64,000 nucleotides of DNA from Beverwykella pulmonaria (Eukaryota > Ascomycota > Dothideomycetes > Pleosporales > Melanommataceae): contig BCHH01000001.1 of assembly GCA_001599595.1 (NCBI GenBank), forward strand, positions 1,893,837-1,957,836. Reading direction: 5' to 3'. This document shows, piece after piece, positions 1 to 10,960 of the stretch; within the stretch, counting starts at the first letter, position 1; each line of letters begins with the position of its first letter. The notes under the pieces are model-generated. The model was not told where the DNA came from, ran no database searches, and saw nothing but the letters and a program-made list of their open reading frames with translations. A program made the position numbers and the translations under genes.

Positions 1-3000
1 GCTGCCTGGAGTGCTGTTCGTCCATCATATGCTGCTTCTGCTGCATTGACATCAGCCTTCTCTTGAAGCAGCCGCTCTACAACCTCATAATGTCCTATAT
101 GAGAGACTCTCACTAATTCATGGCTGATTTCACTTTCAGATGGTCTCACCACACGATCATCTGTTTTTTTTGCGCCCAATATTATCTCCAGCTGCTCAAG
201 GTTGGCTGATGCGCACGCAGAAGCAAACAGTCTCTTCCCTTCCTCTCTCCAAATGCATCTCCAGTAGCTGAACTCCTGAACTGTAGCAACCTTTTGCCAT
301 GCACAGAAAATAAACGTATGGCCATTTTTTACAGCCCAGACAAACATATTCCAAAAGGGCAAGGATTCCTTGTCTTTAATAGAGCTCCATGGCATCCATT
401 CTTTTGGTAGATGCGTTCCGCGTACAAAGTTTTCTACTGTTGCAAAACGTTTTGTATCCTGCGGAGCAATATAACGACTGTGGCTGTACCAATAGCTCCT
501 ACAATATTCAAGTATTTGGAAGGTAGGGTCCATATTTTTCAATTGACGGGCGCTCAGTTCAGTTCTCAAAACGTTGACTATGTCAACAGTTTGGTCTGCC
601 CTCCTGCCTCGGCGGCCACTCAATGCCCATGGTCGAATAAAACTTGGAGTCATATTTCCTAGCAAGCCCACTGGGCGATCCATTGCATGGAGATATTTTG
701 TGTCAGAGGTCCGCGTAAGTGCTTTATGAAAATCTTCAAAAGTCAGATACGTTAGGCAGATATCTGCTATATACTGCTCTGCCTTAGTTTCTTCAATAGC
801 AAAGCTAGCAACTTCTCGTCTGCTAGAACAGCTTAGCAGAAAAGACTCAACGGTGTGATGAGCTAGTGATACTGTTCTGTTAGTCTCATCGTAATTAACG
901 AGGTTTCCACAGAGCCTAGCGAGCCTTGATATGTCAAGCCTGGAGGAGGGTCTTTGCCATGACTTCTGGTTAGGGGAGATAGATAGGGCTTCTTCTAGTT
1001 CACTAAGGGTCAAGGGTCGTTTGCTATAAATAACCCATTGGAATGCCCTCTTTGCTCTTTCGGCTCGGTCGTCAGCGTCTTTAGCAAGTCTTGCTAGTAA
1101 AAAGCTATACAGATCTGTGATCTTTCGCGGGAGAGCCTCAAGGAGATCAGGAATTCTGTCTAGGCTTCCGTGCTCCTCATAGACGTCAAAGATAGCCTTA
1201 AGCTGCAAGTCCACCCAGAGGAACCTTAATTAACATTAGTCCAAAATTAAGCCAGGTATAGTTAACTTGCAACTCACATTCCTTCTGAGTCAGATATTAA
1301 TTTCTGCTTAATTAAATCAAGCACATAAGGCTCACAATCAAATAGTTCCTCCTGCGAATGCTTATCAATCTGCGACTGGACAAACGTTTCAATGTCATCT
1401 ATAAGGTCCTCTGGCCGGATATGTAGCGCTAAACCGTAGGTGAAAACCTTTAACATGTCCATAGCTGCGTGGGTGGTGGCAAGAATTCGTGTACCAGCCA
1501 TCTTCTGCACTTCTTTAAGGAAGGATTTAACATTTCTTTGTTCAATCTCATCAACTTCGTCAAGTCCGTCAATAAGGAGGAAACAGCCTTTATATTTTCC
1601 GTAGGAGTGCAAGAAAAGCTGTTCGAGTTCGCTTGTGGTGGGCTCTGACTGGTCTATTAGGTCCATGAAGAGCAACTCCAACCGCCTCTGAAAGTCTGGG
1701 AGAAGGGCCTCGCGCCTAATTGTTTGATGTAGAATGCACCTTAGAAAGGTAGATGCTTTCAAGGACATTTTCTCAGAGGAATCGAAGAAATAGTATATGA
1801 CAACTGTTTCTTCCTGAGCTAAATATGTCGTCATTAGATGATCAATAATATATCCCCTAAAATTTTGTTTGGAATGTAAGTTACTATAACCTCCTTAAGA
1901 ATTAGTGGGTAGCATACATAAGAACAGTTTTTCCACAACCAGCTTTAAGTTAGCAAAAGTTAGCACTATACAAGGACTAGGTGTAATTAGGGGAGAACTA
2001 TACGATTTCCGTAACACCAGAGGTGCTTTGAGCCTGTCTGATCAATCCAGTTCTGGAATTCTGATCTTTTGAGAAGCCAATTGCAAGTCCCTTCACAGCG
2101 CAGTGTCCGTGCCCGGTAAAGGCTTCTTTTGTAGTCATAGCTTGGAACAAGTTGTAGTAGTCGGATCTTCTTACGCTCTATAATTGTCATATAATTAGTT
2201 TCGTTATTAATACCTTTGCTTAACACGACTAAATTACCTTCGTTGTTTAGAATCTTCTGGATCTGTCGAGCTTCACTCCGCTGTCGCGCAAGAGTCTGCT
2301 GTGATCGAAAATTTCTATTTTCTTGTATTTCAGCCACTTGCGTTATGCGTAACGTTCTGTTCTCTTCCACTTCTGCTGTTAATAAGCGGCGAAAGACTTG
2401 TGCTTCCTGTTCAGATGCTAGTTGTAGTTCTTCAGTCACTTCATCTTTTGCTTCACTAATGCTCTCCTCTATCTCCTTGAACTCCAGCTTAAATGACTTC
2501 CATAGGGATTTTGAGTATCTTTTTGCGCCTATGAAAGCAAGAGAGTTTAGAACCTTATAAACAATGGTGGACTGGGCTTGCGATCGAACCTTTTTCCTGT
2601 ACTACTCCAAGTGCCTTTGAGCAAAATTTCACTACAATAGAATAAAAGTCGGCAAGCGCTTGCTGTAGCCTCACTGACGTGGGGAAAAGCTTCTCATATT
2701 CAGAGAATCGGGGACAGTAGTTGCTGAGCTGCGCAACCAACTTTGACAACTTGTCAAAATACTCAGCAAAATTTGATGAAACCTGACAAAATGAGGAAAT
2801 GTAAGCCAAAATAGCCTTGTGAAAACACGAAGTACAAACCAAGAGAACGAGCTTGATACTGCCCCAAACCAGCGCCGCTATCTGGTTGGGCCCTGCGCAT
2901 GTGTCGATGATCGTACAATACTGCTGGACGGAGCTTAGGAGCCCTTGGAGTCGAGAAGCAAAGAGGCGGCTCTTCCGACTTGCGTTTGCCTCTATGACGT

Positions 3001-3103
3001 GCTGTGTCAGTTGAACCACGTCATCTGCCGTAGGCGCATGGCTCGAGAATGAGCAGAGTCGAGCAGTTTGATCCGGTGAGAGAACTTGTTGAAATTCACC
3101 CAA
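1..3103 (-). CDS. NACHT-ankyrin STAND (NLR-like) protein, 3' end beyond the window
   Basis: The reading frame is recovered through five introns: 2783-2839, 2529-2589, 1943-2003, 1857-1917 and 1225-1277. It is open from 1224 to base 1. The N-terminus resembles the helical domain of fungal STAND proteins (DUF7708-like, by memory of the family). A coiled stretch follows, then a Walker A motif GNPGCGKT, a Walker B motif FLLIDGLDEVD near 1560-1580, a winged-helix-like region (LPRKITDLY) and the start of an ankyrin repeat (DVNAAEAAYDGRTALQAA) at the left edge. Such proteins are intracellular sensors in fungal non-self recognition or programmed cell death; the ligand is unknown. The P-loop core lies on a 25-nt exon. 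All splice sites are in frame and I see no disabling mutation. The start at 3103 is the first ATG of the frame; an upstream exon cannot be excluded. Confidence 0.8.
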
Positions 3104-4200
3104 TGCTATCGCTATCCCGCTATGAGGCCTTTTTGGTATGAGTTGAAACCCTTTGAAGAGTATCAGGTAGTATGGACTAACATGTTACTATGAATGCCGC
3201 CCTCCACTCTGTGGCTATTGAGGCGCCCGGAAGCGCTAAACTCTGGTTGAAATGTGGCCGTTGCGGATCTGCGTTGGGTTACTCACTGAAAGCGAGGAAT
3301 CTGGTCAGGTTGTTAAGTGTAAGATGTTAGAGCTGATGGTGGGGCATTCATTCTCCGGTTTTTGCCAGGCTAAAGTAGGGATGTGAATATACATATATAG
3401 AAAGAAAATCGCATGTATAGTATAATATGTATATATACACGTATAATATAAATATATAGAACGAACCATGATTACTCATCAAAATTGTTCGCCCCACCCA
3501 CATCTCATTCTTCCCCTCTATGAAGCTGTCAAAGTTGATAAATTGTGTGATATCTTCGTCACCGTCGTCGTCGTCGCCGTCATCACCGTCGTCGTCATCA
3601 TCGCCGCCGTCGTCATCATCACCGTCGTCGTCGCCATTGGTAGGAGGCTCTAGGAGCTCACTAGTGAGTAGGATAGACTTAGTGCTTACTAACATACTAT
3701 ACTATACGGCATCATTTTTGGGTGTGTATAATATACACCTATACAATTATACTATACAGTCGTAGTATATATTAGGCTGAAGAGCTGAGTTGTTTTTGGC
3801 TTGGCCAAGGCAGCTCAGGCTGCAGGTAGAGTTGGTACCCTGGTTTTTCGTACGGTCGTATTTACGGGACCAATACCGGATATTTCCATCATCTTTTTAA
3901 ATACCGGATGAGATTCGCTTGGCATGGGCTGAAACAGGGATGGTCACGGCTGAAAGCAACTCAGGCGTGGTGGAGGGATACAGGATGACTGCTATATCTA
4001 AATACAAAATACGAAAATCCCGTATGTATTGAACTTTGGGGAAAAATCCGGTGTTTTCCTATCCCTAGCTGCAGGTCAAGATGACCTGACTTTAGTGTCG
4101 CTGACCTGACCATACCTAAAACGGCAACGCCGGGAAAAGTTTCTCTCAGGTCAGGTCAGACGGGCCGGATAAACACCCGGCCCGAATATTTAAAAGCGAG
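3104..4200. other. AT-rich intergenic DNA with simple and inverted repeats
   Basis: No convincing gene is seen. 3370-3460 is very AT-rich with TATA steps. 3559-3645 is an imperfect (GTC/ATC)n microsatellite that reads as an Asp/Gly-rich run on the minus strand. Near 4080-4160 there are several copies of the decamer TGACCTGACC or its complement. A perfect 8-bp inverted repeat, CGGGCCGG, has its arms at 4161-4168 and 4177-4184. These repeats precede the transposase remnant and may be part of the same dead element. Confidence 0.6.
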
Positions 4201-4231
4201 TCTGCTTAACGAAATCCATAGGAACGAGGAT

Positions 4232-4900
4232 ATGGACCACGCGGCAATTATACAAATGGTGGAGGACGAGATTGGCGAGCGGATACCGTATACAACAGGG
4301 AAGAAGGTGCTGGCAGCTCAAGAGATTGTGAAGCGCGTAGCGCCACGCAAAATCCGTCTTGACGCTGCTCATCGTCAGACTCGGCTTATCTTTGCAGAGT
4401 CGGCGATTGGCAGAGTCTATATCGCTATCTTCATCTTTACAGATGAGACGTCTATTGAGAGCTGCTATTACAGGAAGCAGAAAAAAGTTTCTATGCCAAA
4501 AGGCTGCAATTCTTTTAACTACAGTCGTCCGCCAGCGCGCACCTTTGACTACGTCATGTTCTGGGGCGCCGTCTGCGAGGGATACCCGCCTGGACCGTTC
4601 TATATATGGGAGAAGGAGACAGAGGCAGAGAAGGCTGCTAGCCGCGTCGCGATAGCTCAGACCAACGCCATACTTAATGAGCAGGAGAACCTGCAGCGTC
4701 AGCGTGCTCGACAGCCAGGGACGTCAGAGCACCGTTTGCTGTAGGAGCTTAACGCTAACGTACAGCAACGGGATGTCGTAGATCCGCTGCCGTCTGGACG
4801 CCAACGCAAGGTTGCAGAAGTAATTGTAGAGAGCCGTAGGCAGAAAGAAGGAACTTTGCTCCGAAGAGAAGGGAAGGACTTGATACACCTGCACAGCACA
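4232..4900 (+). pseudogene. Decayed Tc1/mariner-type transposase
   Basis: A 170-residue frame from 4232 shows the Tc1/mariner block RLIFAES followed by IFTDETSIE, where the Asp is the first catalytic acidic residue. After it comes the pattern FDYVMFWGAVCEG typical of these transposases. The frame stops at a TAG (4742-4744) but continues in frame beyond it as ELNANVQQRD and on to RREGKDLIH near 4880, so the stop looks like a nonsense mutation (CAG to TAG would fit a CpA-to-TpA change such as RIP). The helix-turn-helix N-terminus is shortened and the part that should hold the second and third acidic residues is missing. The element is therefore truncated at both ends and inactive. No target-site duplication was identified. 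Confidence 0.7.
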
Positions 4901-5255
4901 CCGTCACCCACATGTAGATCATGCAGACCCTGATGCAATACACATAACAATCAAATATACCCCGAGTGACTCTAAACCGGTTCAACATAGAAACTACCCA
5001 TGCAGATCGCCTAATCTCTGTAGGTATCTGTACTTATATATGCCTTTTCCCGCCTCTTGGCGCCCACCCACCAAAATCCCAAGCTCTCAAAGATAATTAA
5101 TACAGACAAGAAAAAGACAACCTACACCCAGCGAAAAAAAAAATCATACCAATGCTGTAAGACGCTAAAAGATATAGGAGATAGAAATGAAAGTCTGTCC
5201 AAATGAAGAACCCGGACGAATCGAAGGGCCTAAATGATCCAAACCATACAAAATA
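4901..5255. other. Intergenic, no gene seen
   Basis: AT-rich tail of the transposon remnant followed by the 3' flank of the coiled-coil gene. It includes an A-run near 5135. Nothing else is recognised. Confidence 0.5.
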
Positions 5256-8200
5256 CTAATACATGTCCTCCTCTATTGTACTGCCAACCCTACTGATGCT
5301 ACCGCTCATGCTACCCTCTGCGGCTTTCCTCTCTCTTTCTCGCTCGAGCATAGCTCTCAAGTCTGCATTCTCTTCGACTTTCTGTTCCAGTCGTTTTCGT
5401 GCACCGCTCCGGTCGAGCAGACGTGCCTCACGTTCGGCCTTCAAGCGCCGCTCCAGCTCTTTGAGTCGATGTATCCACTTCTGCTCGCTTGGTGCTAATG
5501 GTACAGATTGCGGGTACGGATGGTCTGGTTGGCTCTGCACCACGTCGGTGGTGGAGGAGGCCGAGTGATGGCGGAGAAGCGTTTGTGCCATGCTAGCACG
5601 CTTGGAGGAGCTTGGAGAGCCAGCGCGAGATCCAGAACGGCTATTTGATTCCGTAACAGTTTGGGTGGTAGTAGTGATCGCGCGCAGTGTTTGGACTTCT
5701 GTTCGCAGCGTCTTGTTCTCATTGCGGAGTTTATTCAGCTCTTGTGTATTGAGCTCAACCATCCCACCACGGATAGTGCTGGGACGGCCGATTGATTGTC
5801 TCTGCGCAAGTGCCATCTTCTCGAGCTGATCTAGGCGCTTGATTCGCACATCAAGAGTGTGCTCCAGGGTTTGGTAATCGCGAGTGAGGTCTTTCTCCAT
5901 ACTTCGAATACGCTGTCGGAATCCGCCGATGATGCCTTCCACAGTCTTGACAGCAAGAATGATGTTTTTGTTGAAGCCTGTGAGGTTTTTCTGAATAAGC
6001 TCCATGGAGGGAAGCTCGCCGTTGACAAGAGCATGACTGCGAGACCACTCCGCGCCGCAAAGGGTGGAAAGCCGGTTCCAAAGAGCATACAGCAGGTTGT
6101 TGCGCTCCAACAACTGATCTCTATACTGCTTTTCGAGGGAATGGAGCTTTTGGCGGTCTTGGCTCCTGAGCGTCTCCAGCTCCAAAACCCTCGTCTCGTG
6201 TTGTTGAATCGTTCTAGAAACGGACTGGTGGCCGCGTTTGGCATTTTCAAACGCCGTCTGATCTTGACGCCGGGCTTGGCGCTCGCGCTCGAGCAGGTCT
6301 GATAGACGACGACTTTCCATGCCCGTACTTTCCAACAACGCATCCCGATTCCGGAGAAGTCTATCCTTCTCTGCGAGATCGTTCTTCGTGTTGTCAAGCT
6401 CTTGTATGGTGGTATCAAGGTCGCGCTGCATCTTGGTGATGTCCTGAACAAAGGTGATGAGTATCTGTTTTGATGTGGTGGGATGAATGGCGGGTACCTT
6501 AAGGAGACTGGATCTCGTGCCATTGAGGTTGCCGAGGGCTTCACGAAGATTGTTTTCAAGCTCGTCCAGTCGTTGCTTCCAGGTGGTAGCCTCGACTTCC
6601 TTGCCTGACAGATTCTTCCGAAGTTTCCTGTTGTCCTCCTTGAGCTTCGTCAATTGTGTATTCAGGTCCGTGATGATCTTCTCCACCTCCTGCTTCTCTT
6701 GGCTGTCCAAAATATCGCGCTGCCGCCTTTCTTCTGTCAAACGATCTTGCAGATCTTGGTACTGTTCCTTGTGGTCTTGTATCGTGTTTTGAGCAACATT
6801 ATACGCCGACTCCAGCTCGCCGATCTTGATCTTGTCGCCCTCCTGCTCTTCTCGCAAGAAGTCGATCTCGCCTTGGCAGGACTCGAGCTGGATCTCAAGC
6901 CGCTCATTTTTGGATTTTTCGTCCAAGAGCAACTTGTCTTGCCTCCCCAGTTCCTGGTTCGCGTCGCTCAGCTCCGCTTCCAGATTATTGATCTTGCGTA
7001 CACTTGCATCCTGATCATCCTCCAGCTGGACTAGGCGCTCGCTTACATTCTTCATCTCGTGCTGCAAAGCGTTGAAATCCTCGTTCATGTTTTCACGGTC
7101 GACAGCTAGTCGATTGTATTCCTGCTCTTTCTGCTCAAGGTCGCCTTCCAGTCTTTGAATGGTTTCAAGCGCGTGCTGCTTGAGTTCCTCGCATTCTTGC
7201 AAAGCCTCATCGCGTTCGTTTTGCAGTCCCTGAAGATCCTGGGTCTGAAGCTCGAGTTCGTGTTCGAGTTCTTGGAGCTTGGTTTCCGTCTGTTCAAGGA
7301 GGTCCAGATGGCCGTTCAGCTGATCGTCGAGCTCTTTGTTTTGGAGCTTGGTCAGAGACAGCTCGTCTCGTAACGTAGCATATTTGCCTTCGAACTCGTC
7401 GCGCTCGGGATCGCTCATCTGAGTTACCCGCGTTCCGCCACTAGCTCTTGACACAGAACGTTGGTGATTGCGGGATATCGACCGTTCCAATATGCTGTCT
7501 CCGGCAACGGAACCTACATCACCCCTCCGAATTGTGAGCTTCAAGCCCTCATTCTCTTCTCGCAGACGCAAGTTCTCGCGGTTCCGTGACGTGAGCATGG
7601 AAGCCTGGGCATGGAGATCGCGCTGCAGCCTCTCGTTCTCGGTCTGGAGCTGGTCCACAAGAGTACCGCTGGTACCGCCCATGGATGGGGAAACAGCGTG
7701 CTCGTTTCCGTCCGACCCAGCGTTCGATCGAGTCATGTAAGAGGCATGAATCCGCCTGGTGCTATTGTAGATGTTTTTGACGTTGTGGTTGGTAGTGGAA
7801 TGCTGCTGCGACTGCTGATTGAGGCTCTGAAGACGTTGGACCTCTTCTCGCAGCTTCTGCGCATCCGCTTCTGCTTGTTCACAGCGAGCTTCTGCCTGCT
7901 CACGCCGAGCGCGCTCCTCGTCAAAATCGTCCTTCCATATTCCGATGGCTTCGTTGATACCGGCGGAATCGTCCGAAGAGCTCCTCTCTCGCACCGTCTT
8001 GATGTAGTCGGCCATGCGCCGGTTATCCGCCTCCTTATTCATGGCTTCTTGCTTCCACTGCTCCACGACCGTTTCTGTGGTTTCCAATCGGTCTCTAAGA
8101 TATTGGATCTCTTCTTCCATGTCGGCCTGTCTTGATGATTGGTCACTCCTCTCGTCGTCGGAGCTACTGGTGTCCTTTGCTGCGGCCAGCCCATCCTCTT

Positions 8201-9812
8201 GGGCTTTCATCCTCCGCTCCAAATCGCGAACCTTTTTGCGCAGCAGCTGGTTCTCCTTCTTCTCATTTGCCAGATCAGTCTGCAGCTGAACATTTTTGGA
8301 TATCATCTCTTTGACACCTTCGTCGGATCGGTTCTGGAGCGCTTGGTCGAGGAAGTGGATCTTTAGTTTAAGATCGAAATTTTCCTTGCTTAGCTTGTCA
8401 ATTTTGCTGTTCTGCTCCTTGAGCGTGAGATTGTGTTTGCCGCGGGTGAAAGGGGTGGCCATGTGGCGCTTCTCGGGCGAGCGTAAATGTTTTTCGCGGA
8501 ACTCTCGTGCAACCGTGTCGGGCACCTGGATGTCTTGGACGTGCTTGGCAATGACAGTGTCGGTAGGAGCCAGCGGCTTAACGCTCGGCGCTCGAGGCGT
8601 GGCGGGCGGCGTGGCAGAGTTGGGCACTTCTTCCTCCAAGCGCTCGAGGTTGTGGTCGGGCTGGGCATGTCCCGATAAGGAATTGGAGCTCATGCTTCGG
8701 GTCTTGTCCCAGGAAGGGTTGGAGTCGCTGTACCCTGAGACGGAGGATGCAATGCTCCCAAGACTCGGCAACCTGGACAGGCCCACGCTGTTTCTATGGT
8801 GGCCGCTTGAGCGGGGTGCGGCGCCTCCGCTCTGCAGAGCGTAGTCTGCACCCAAGCTGGCGGTGCTTCCGCCGTCTCCAGAAACGTCCGAGTGGTTGGT
8901 GAGCGACGAGAGAGACGACCGCTGGCTCGCATTCCGGTCTTGCAGAAAGCTCGGTCGTTTGGTGATGCGTGCTGCCATGGTGGTGGGAATGCTCTCCATG
9001 CTCAGGTCGTGATCGGCGGTAAAGGACGAATCTCCTTCGAGCTGGGCAAAGTCGGGTGCTTTTACGGTGGAAGCGCTCGAAGTGGGCCGCTGCACATCAT
9101 CCAACTCCTTCTGGCCTGCGCCTGCGGTTGCCTGGGGTTCACTTTCTGCCTCGCGTTCCTCTGCGGTTCTTGTTCCCGGGGCAGCGCGCGACAGGTTTCT
9201 CTGTGCGGCCTGCGCCGAAGGAGAGGACGGCATAGGCTCCGAAGCGGACGTGGCATCGTCGAGGGAGTCATCCTGGACGTCTATGTCGAGGTCTTGTCGC
9301 TGGGCTGCCGGCGTCTTGTAGGCACCTGCCGGGGTGGGGGGTTCGTCGGTCAGTATCGAGGAGTCTTGGAGCTGAGATTCTTCTTCCGCTATCGCATCCG
9401 GTTTGTCGTGTGTGACGGGGGAGAGGGCTCGTGCGTGTCCTGGCGAGCCTCCAAACAGATAGGTGTCGTCGGCGCCGGGCGGTCCTTGGGCGGCTCCCAT
9501 GTGGACCGAGGCCTCAGGGATGAAGCTCGACTCAATGTCCATCAGCTGGCGCTTCATCTCGCGGTCCATGAGCACGCTGCCATCACTCTGCAGCTGGCTG
9601 TCGCCGAAGTCATGCGCCATGAGGAAGCTGTCGTCGTCGCCGGTCGGGAGAGGCGGGAGGTCCGCGTCCGGCACGTCGAATGCCCGCACGTCTTCGGAGT
9701 CGAGCAGGTCGTGTGCCATGTCTGCATCGCGGGCGGGCGCTGGGGTGGGCGTGGGCTCGGGAGGGTGTGTTTGCGCTGCCTCAGCGGAGGGCACGTCGGT
9801 CGGGGCCGCCAT
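5256..9812 (-). CDS. ApsB/Mto1/Pcp1-like coiled-coil microtubule-organising protein
   Basis: A single-exon gene of about 1518 residues. The N-terminal third is low-complexity and rich in Ser, Pro and acidic residues. A CM1-type (centrosomin motif 1) block follows, starting at TPFTRGKHNLTLKEQNSKID, which in this family recruits the gamma-tubulin complex. Then come roughly 800 residues of heptad coiled coil. The C-terminal block LLYALWNRLSTLCGAEW resembles the conserved tail of fungal ApsB/Mto1 proteins at the spindle pole body, septum and nuclear envelope. The open frame extends upstream to 10106, but that part reads like 5' leader, so I prefer the ATG at 9812 (MAAPTD). It looks like ordinary chromosomal background outside the metabolite cluster. 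Confidence 0.8.
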   Translation of the reverse strand: MAAPTDVPSAEAAQTHPPEPTPTPAPARDADMAHDLLDSEDVRAFDVPDADLPPLPTGDDDSFLMAHDFGDSQLQSDGSVLMDREMKRQLMDIESSFIPEASVHMGAAQGPPGADDTYLFGGSPGHARALSPVTHDKPDAIAEEESQLQDSSILTDEPPTPAGAYKTPAAQRQDLDIDVQDDSLDDATSASEPMPSSPSAQAAQRNLSRAAPGTRTAEEREAESEPQATAGAGQKELDDVQRPTSSASTVKAPDFAQLEGDSSFTADHDLSMESIPTTMAARITKRPSFLQDRNASQRSSLSSLTNHSDVSGDGGSTASLGADYALQSGGAAPRSSGHHRNSVGLSRLPSLGSIASSVSGYSDSNPSWDKTRSMSSNSLSGHAQPDHNLERLEEEVPNSATPPATPRAPSVKPLAPTDTVIAKHVQDIQVPDTVAREFREKHLRSPEKRHMATPFTRGKHNLTLKEQNSKIDKLSKENFDLKLKIHFLDQALQNRSDEGVKEMISKNVQLQTDLANEKKENQLLRKKVRDLERRMKAQEDGLAAAKDTSSSDDERSDQSSRQADMEEEIQYLRDRLETTETVVEQWKQEAMNKEADNRRMADYIKTVRERSSSDDSAGINEAIGIWKDDFDEERARREQAEARCEQAEADAQKLREEVQRLQSLNQQSQQHSTTNHNVKNIYNSTRRIHASYMTRSNAGSDGNEHAVSPSMGGTSGTLVDQLQTENERLQRDLHAQASMLTSRNRENLRLREENEGLKLTIRRGDVGSVAGDSILERSISRNHQRSVSRASGGTRVTQMSDPERDEFEGKYATLRDELSLTKLQNKELDDQLNGHLDLLEQTETKLQELEHELELQTQDLQGLQNERDEALQECEELKQHALETIQRLEGDLEQKEQEYNRLAVDRENMNEDFNALQHEMKNVSERLVQLEDDQDASVRKINNLEAELSDANQELGRQDKLLLDEKSKNERLEIQLESCQGEIDFLREEQEGDKIKIGELESAYNVAQNTIQDHKEQYQDLQDRLTEERRQRDILDSQEKQEVEKIITDLNTQLTKLKEDNRKLRKNLSGKEVEATTWKQRLDELENNLREALGNLNGTRSSLLKVPAIHPTTSKQILITFVQDITKMQRDLDTTIQELDNTKNDLAEKDRLLRNRDALLESTGMESRRLSDLLERERQARRQDQTAFENAKRGHQSVSRTIQQHETRVLELETLRSQDRQKLHSLEKQYRDQLLERNNLLYALWNRLSTLCGAEWSRSHALVNGELPSMELIQKNLTGFNKNIILAVKTVEGIIGGFRQRIRSMEKDLTRDYQTLEHTLDVRIKRLDQLEKMALAQRQSIGRPSTIRGGMVELNTQELNKLRNENKTLRTEVQTLRAITTTTQTVTESNSRSGSRAGSPSSSKRASMAQTLLRHHSASSTTDVVQSQPDHPYPQSVPLAPSEQKWIHRLKELERRLKAEREARLLDRSGARKRLEQKVEENADLRAMLERERERKAAEGSMSGSISRVGSTIEEDMY

Positions 9813-10812
9813 GTGTGCGGGCGCGCGTGCAGCAGGTCGGGAGGGCGCGTCGAGGAGGTGGATGGCCGCGAGACGTGTGCATCCGCATAGTGAGCCCCGT
9901 GGGTGCCGTGGGAGGAGGTGTGAGTGCGAGTGACGATGCAGGGCTGTCGCTCGCGCTGGCAGCTCCAAACACGCGCTAAGCGAGCCGTTGGCAGGGATGG
10001 GGCGTGTTTGGGATTGGGGGCAATCCTTCCCGAAAATCGTCGCTTCGTCGCCTAAGGGACCGCGGCAGCGCACGGCTCCACGGCCCTCTCGCTTCTCGCC
10101 ATGCACCCCTTGGAAAATCCATCAGGCACGGCGAACCACGCCCTGGTCTGCGTCGCGCCTGGCGCTTTTCCGTCCACTGCGACTTGCGCGCAGTCCATGC
10201 AAGCTGAAGTCGAGAGAATCAACGTCGCTCTATGGAAGGAAAGCCACGCCCCAAATTCGCCTATCCGAAACGCTGTTGGGCTCTTTTCTCCGAATGGCTA
10301 GTTGAAGGAGCTGGGGACCCCTTTTACGTGCGTCCATGGCCCAAAAAACAACCAGTAATGAAGACATCGCATGCAACCATGGACGACTTTGCAGCATTAG
10401 TGTCGTTGTTTCGACTCTTCCCCCCGAGACTGGTGAGGTATTTCTTGATCACTATTTCGCCCCTGCATACTCGAGCAGACGCTTGTACAAACCACAGGAT
10501 GCGCTCTTGAGGTCCTTCTGCACTGCCATCTCTGCCCCTTACATTCTTTGGAAACGAAGTACTTAGATATTTGATGAGTAGGAATATACCATTGTGCGGG
10601 CAAACAAGCCACCTACGAATTCTCATGTTGGGTTGAATTCGAGCTTCACCTCTGCCTGTCTCTAGGCTACAGAGTCGTAGACATGGCTGTAATTGATTTT
10701 TTTGGTGCAATTCGGCGTCTGCTAGATAAATACCTACTTATCTTCTTTTCCGCACCAGGTACTGCGAGCGTAAAGCAGATCGGGAATCCTCGAACCCCCG
10801 GCCACCACCATT
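9813..10812. other. Intergenic region between the coiled-coil gene and the cluster
   Basis: Promoter and leader of the minus-strand coiled-coil gene, then about 700 bp with only short unconvincing frames. The left cluster border probably lies here. Confidence 0.5.
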
Positions 10813-10830
10813 CCGAATCCCGACCTCCGA
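10813..10830 (-). promoter_or_regulatory. Two overlapping TCGG-N3-TCGG sites upstream of the scytalone-dehydratase-like gene
   Basis: On the minus strand 10813-10823 reads TCGGGATTCGG and 10820-10830 reads TCGGAGGTCGG. Both fit the AflR-type consensus TCGN5CGR and lie about 140 bp before the ATG at 10961. The first is identical to the site at 24601. Confidence 0.6.
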
Positions 10831-10960
10831 ACGCCCGACCCGGTATGCTTACCACAACACTTGCAGTGTAATAACAGTTCTTGAATAAAAGCTATATACA
10901 CAAAATGTGATAATCATTTTGAAGAAAACAAACCCAAGTCTCCGTCCGCCACCCAGCACC

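Noticed and set aside
3348..3695. Minus-strand frame with a long Asp/Gly run
   Set aside because: It is created by a (GTC/ATC)n microsatellite joined to AT-rich sequence; no conserved domain and no gene-like context.
8892..9890. 332-codon plus-strand frame opposite the coiled-coil gene
   Set aside because: A shadow frame caused by GC-rich codon bias of the real minus-strand gene.
9813..10106. N-terminal extension of the coiled-coil protein to the first possible ATG
   Set aside because: The extra 98 residues are Arg/Cys/His-rich and look like translated leader; the ATG at 9812 gives a normal start.
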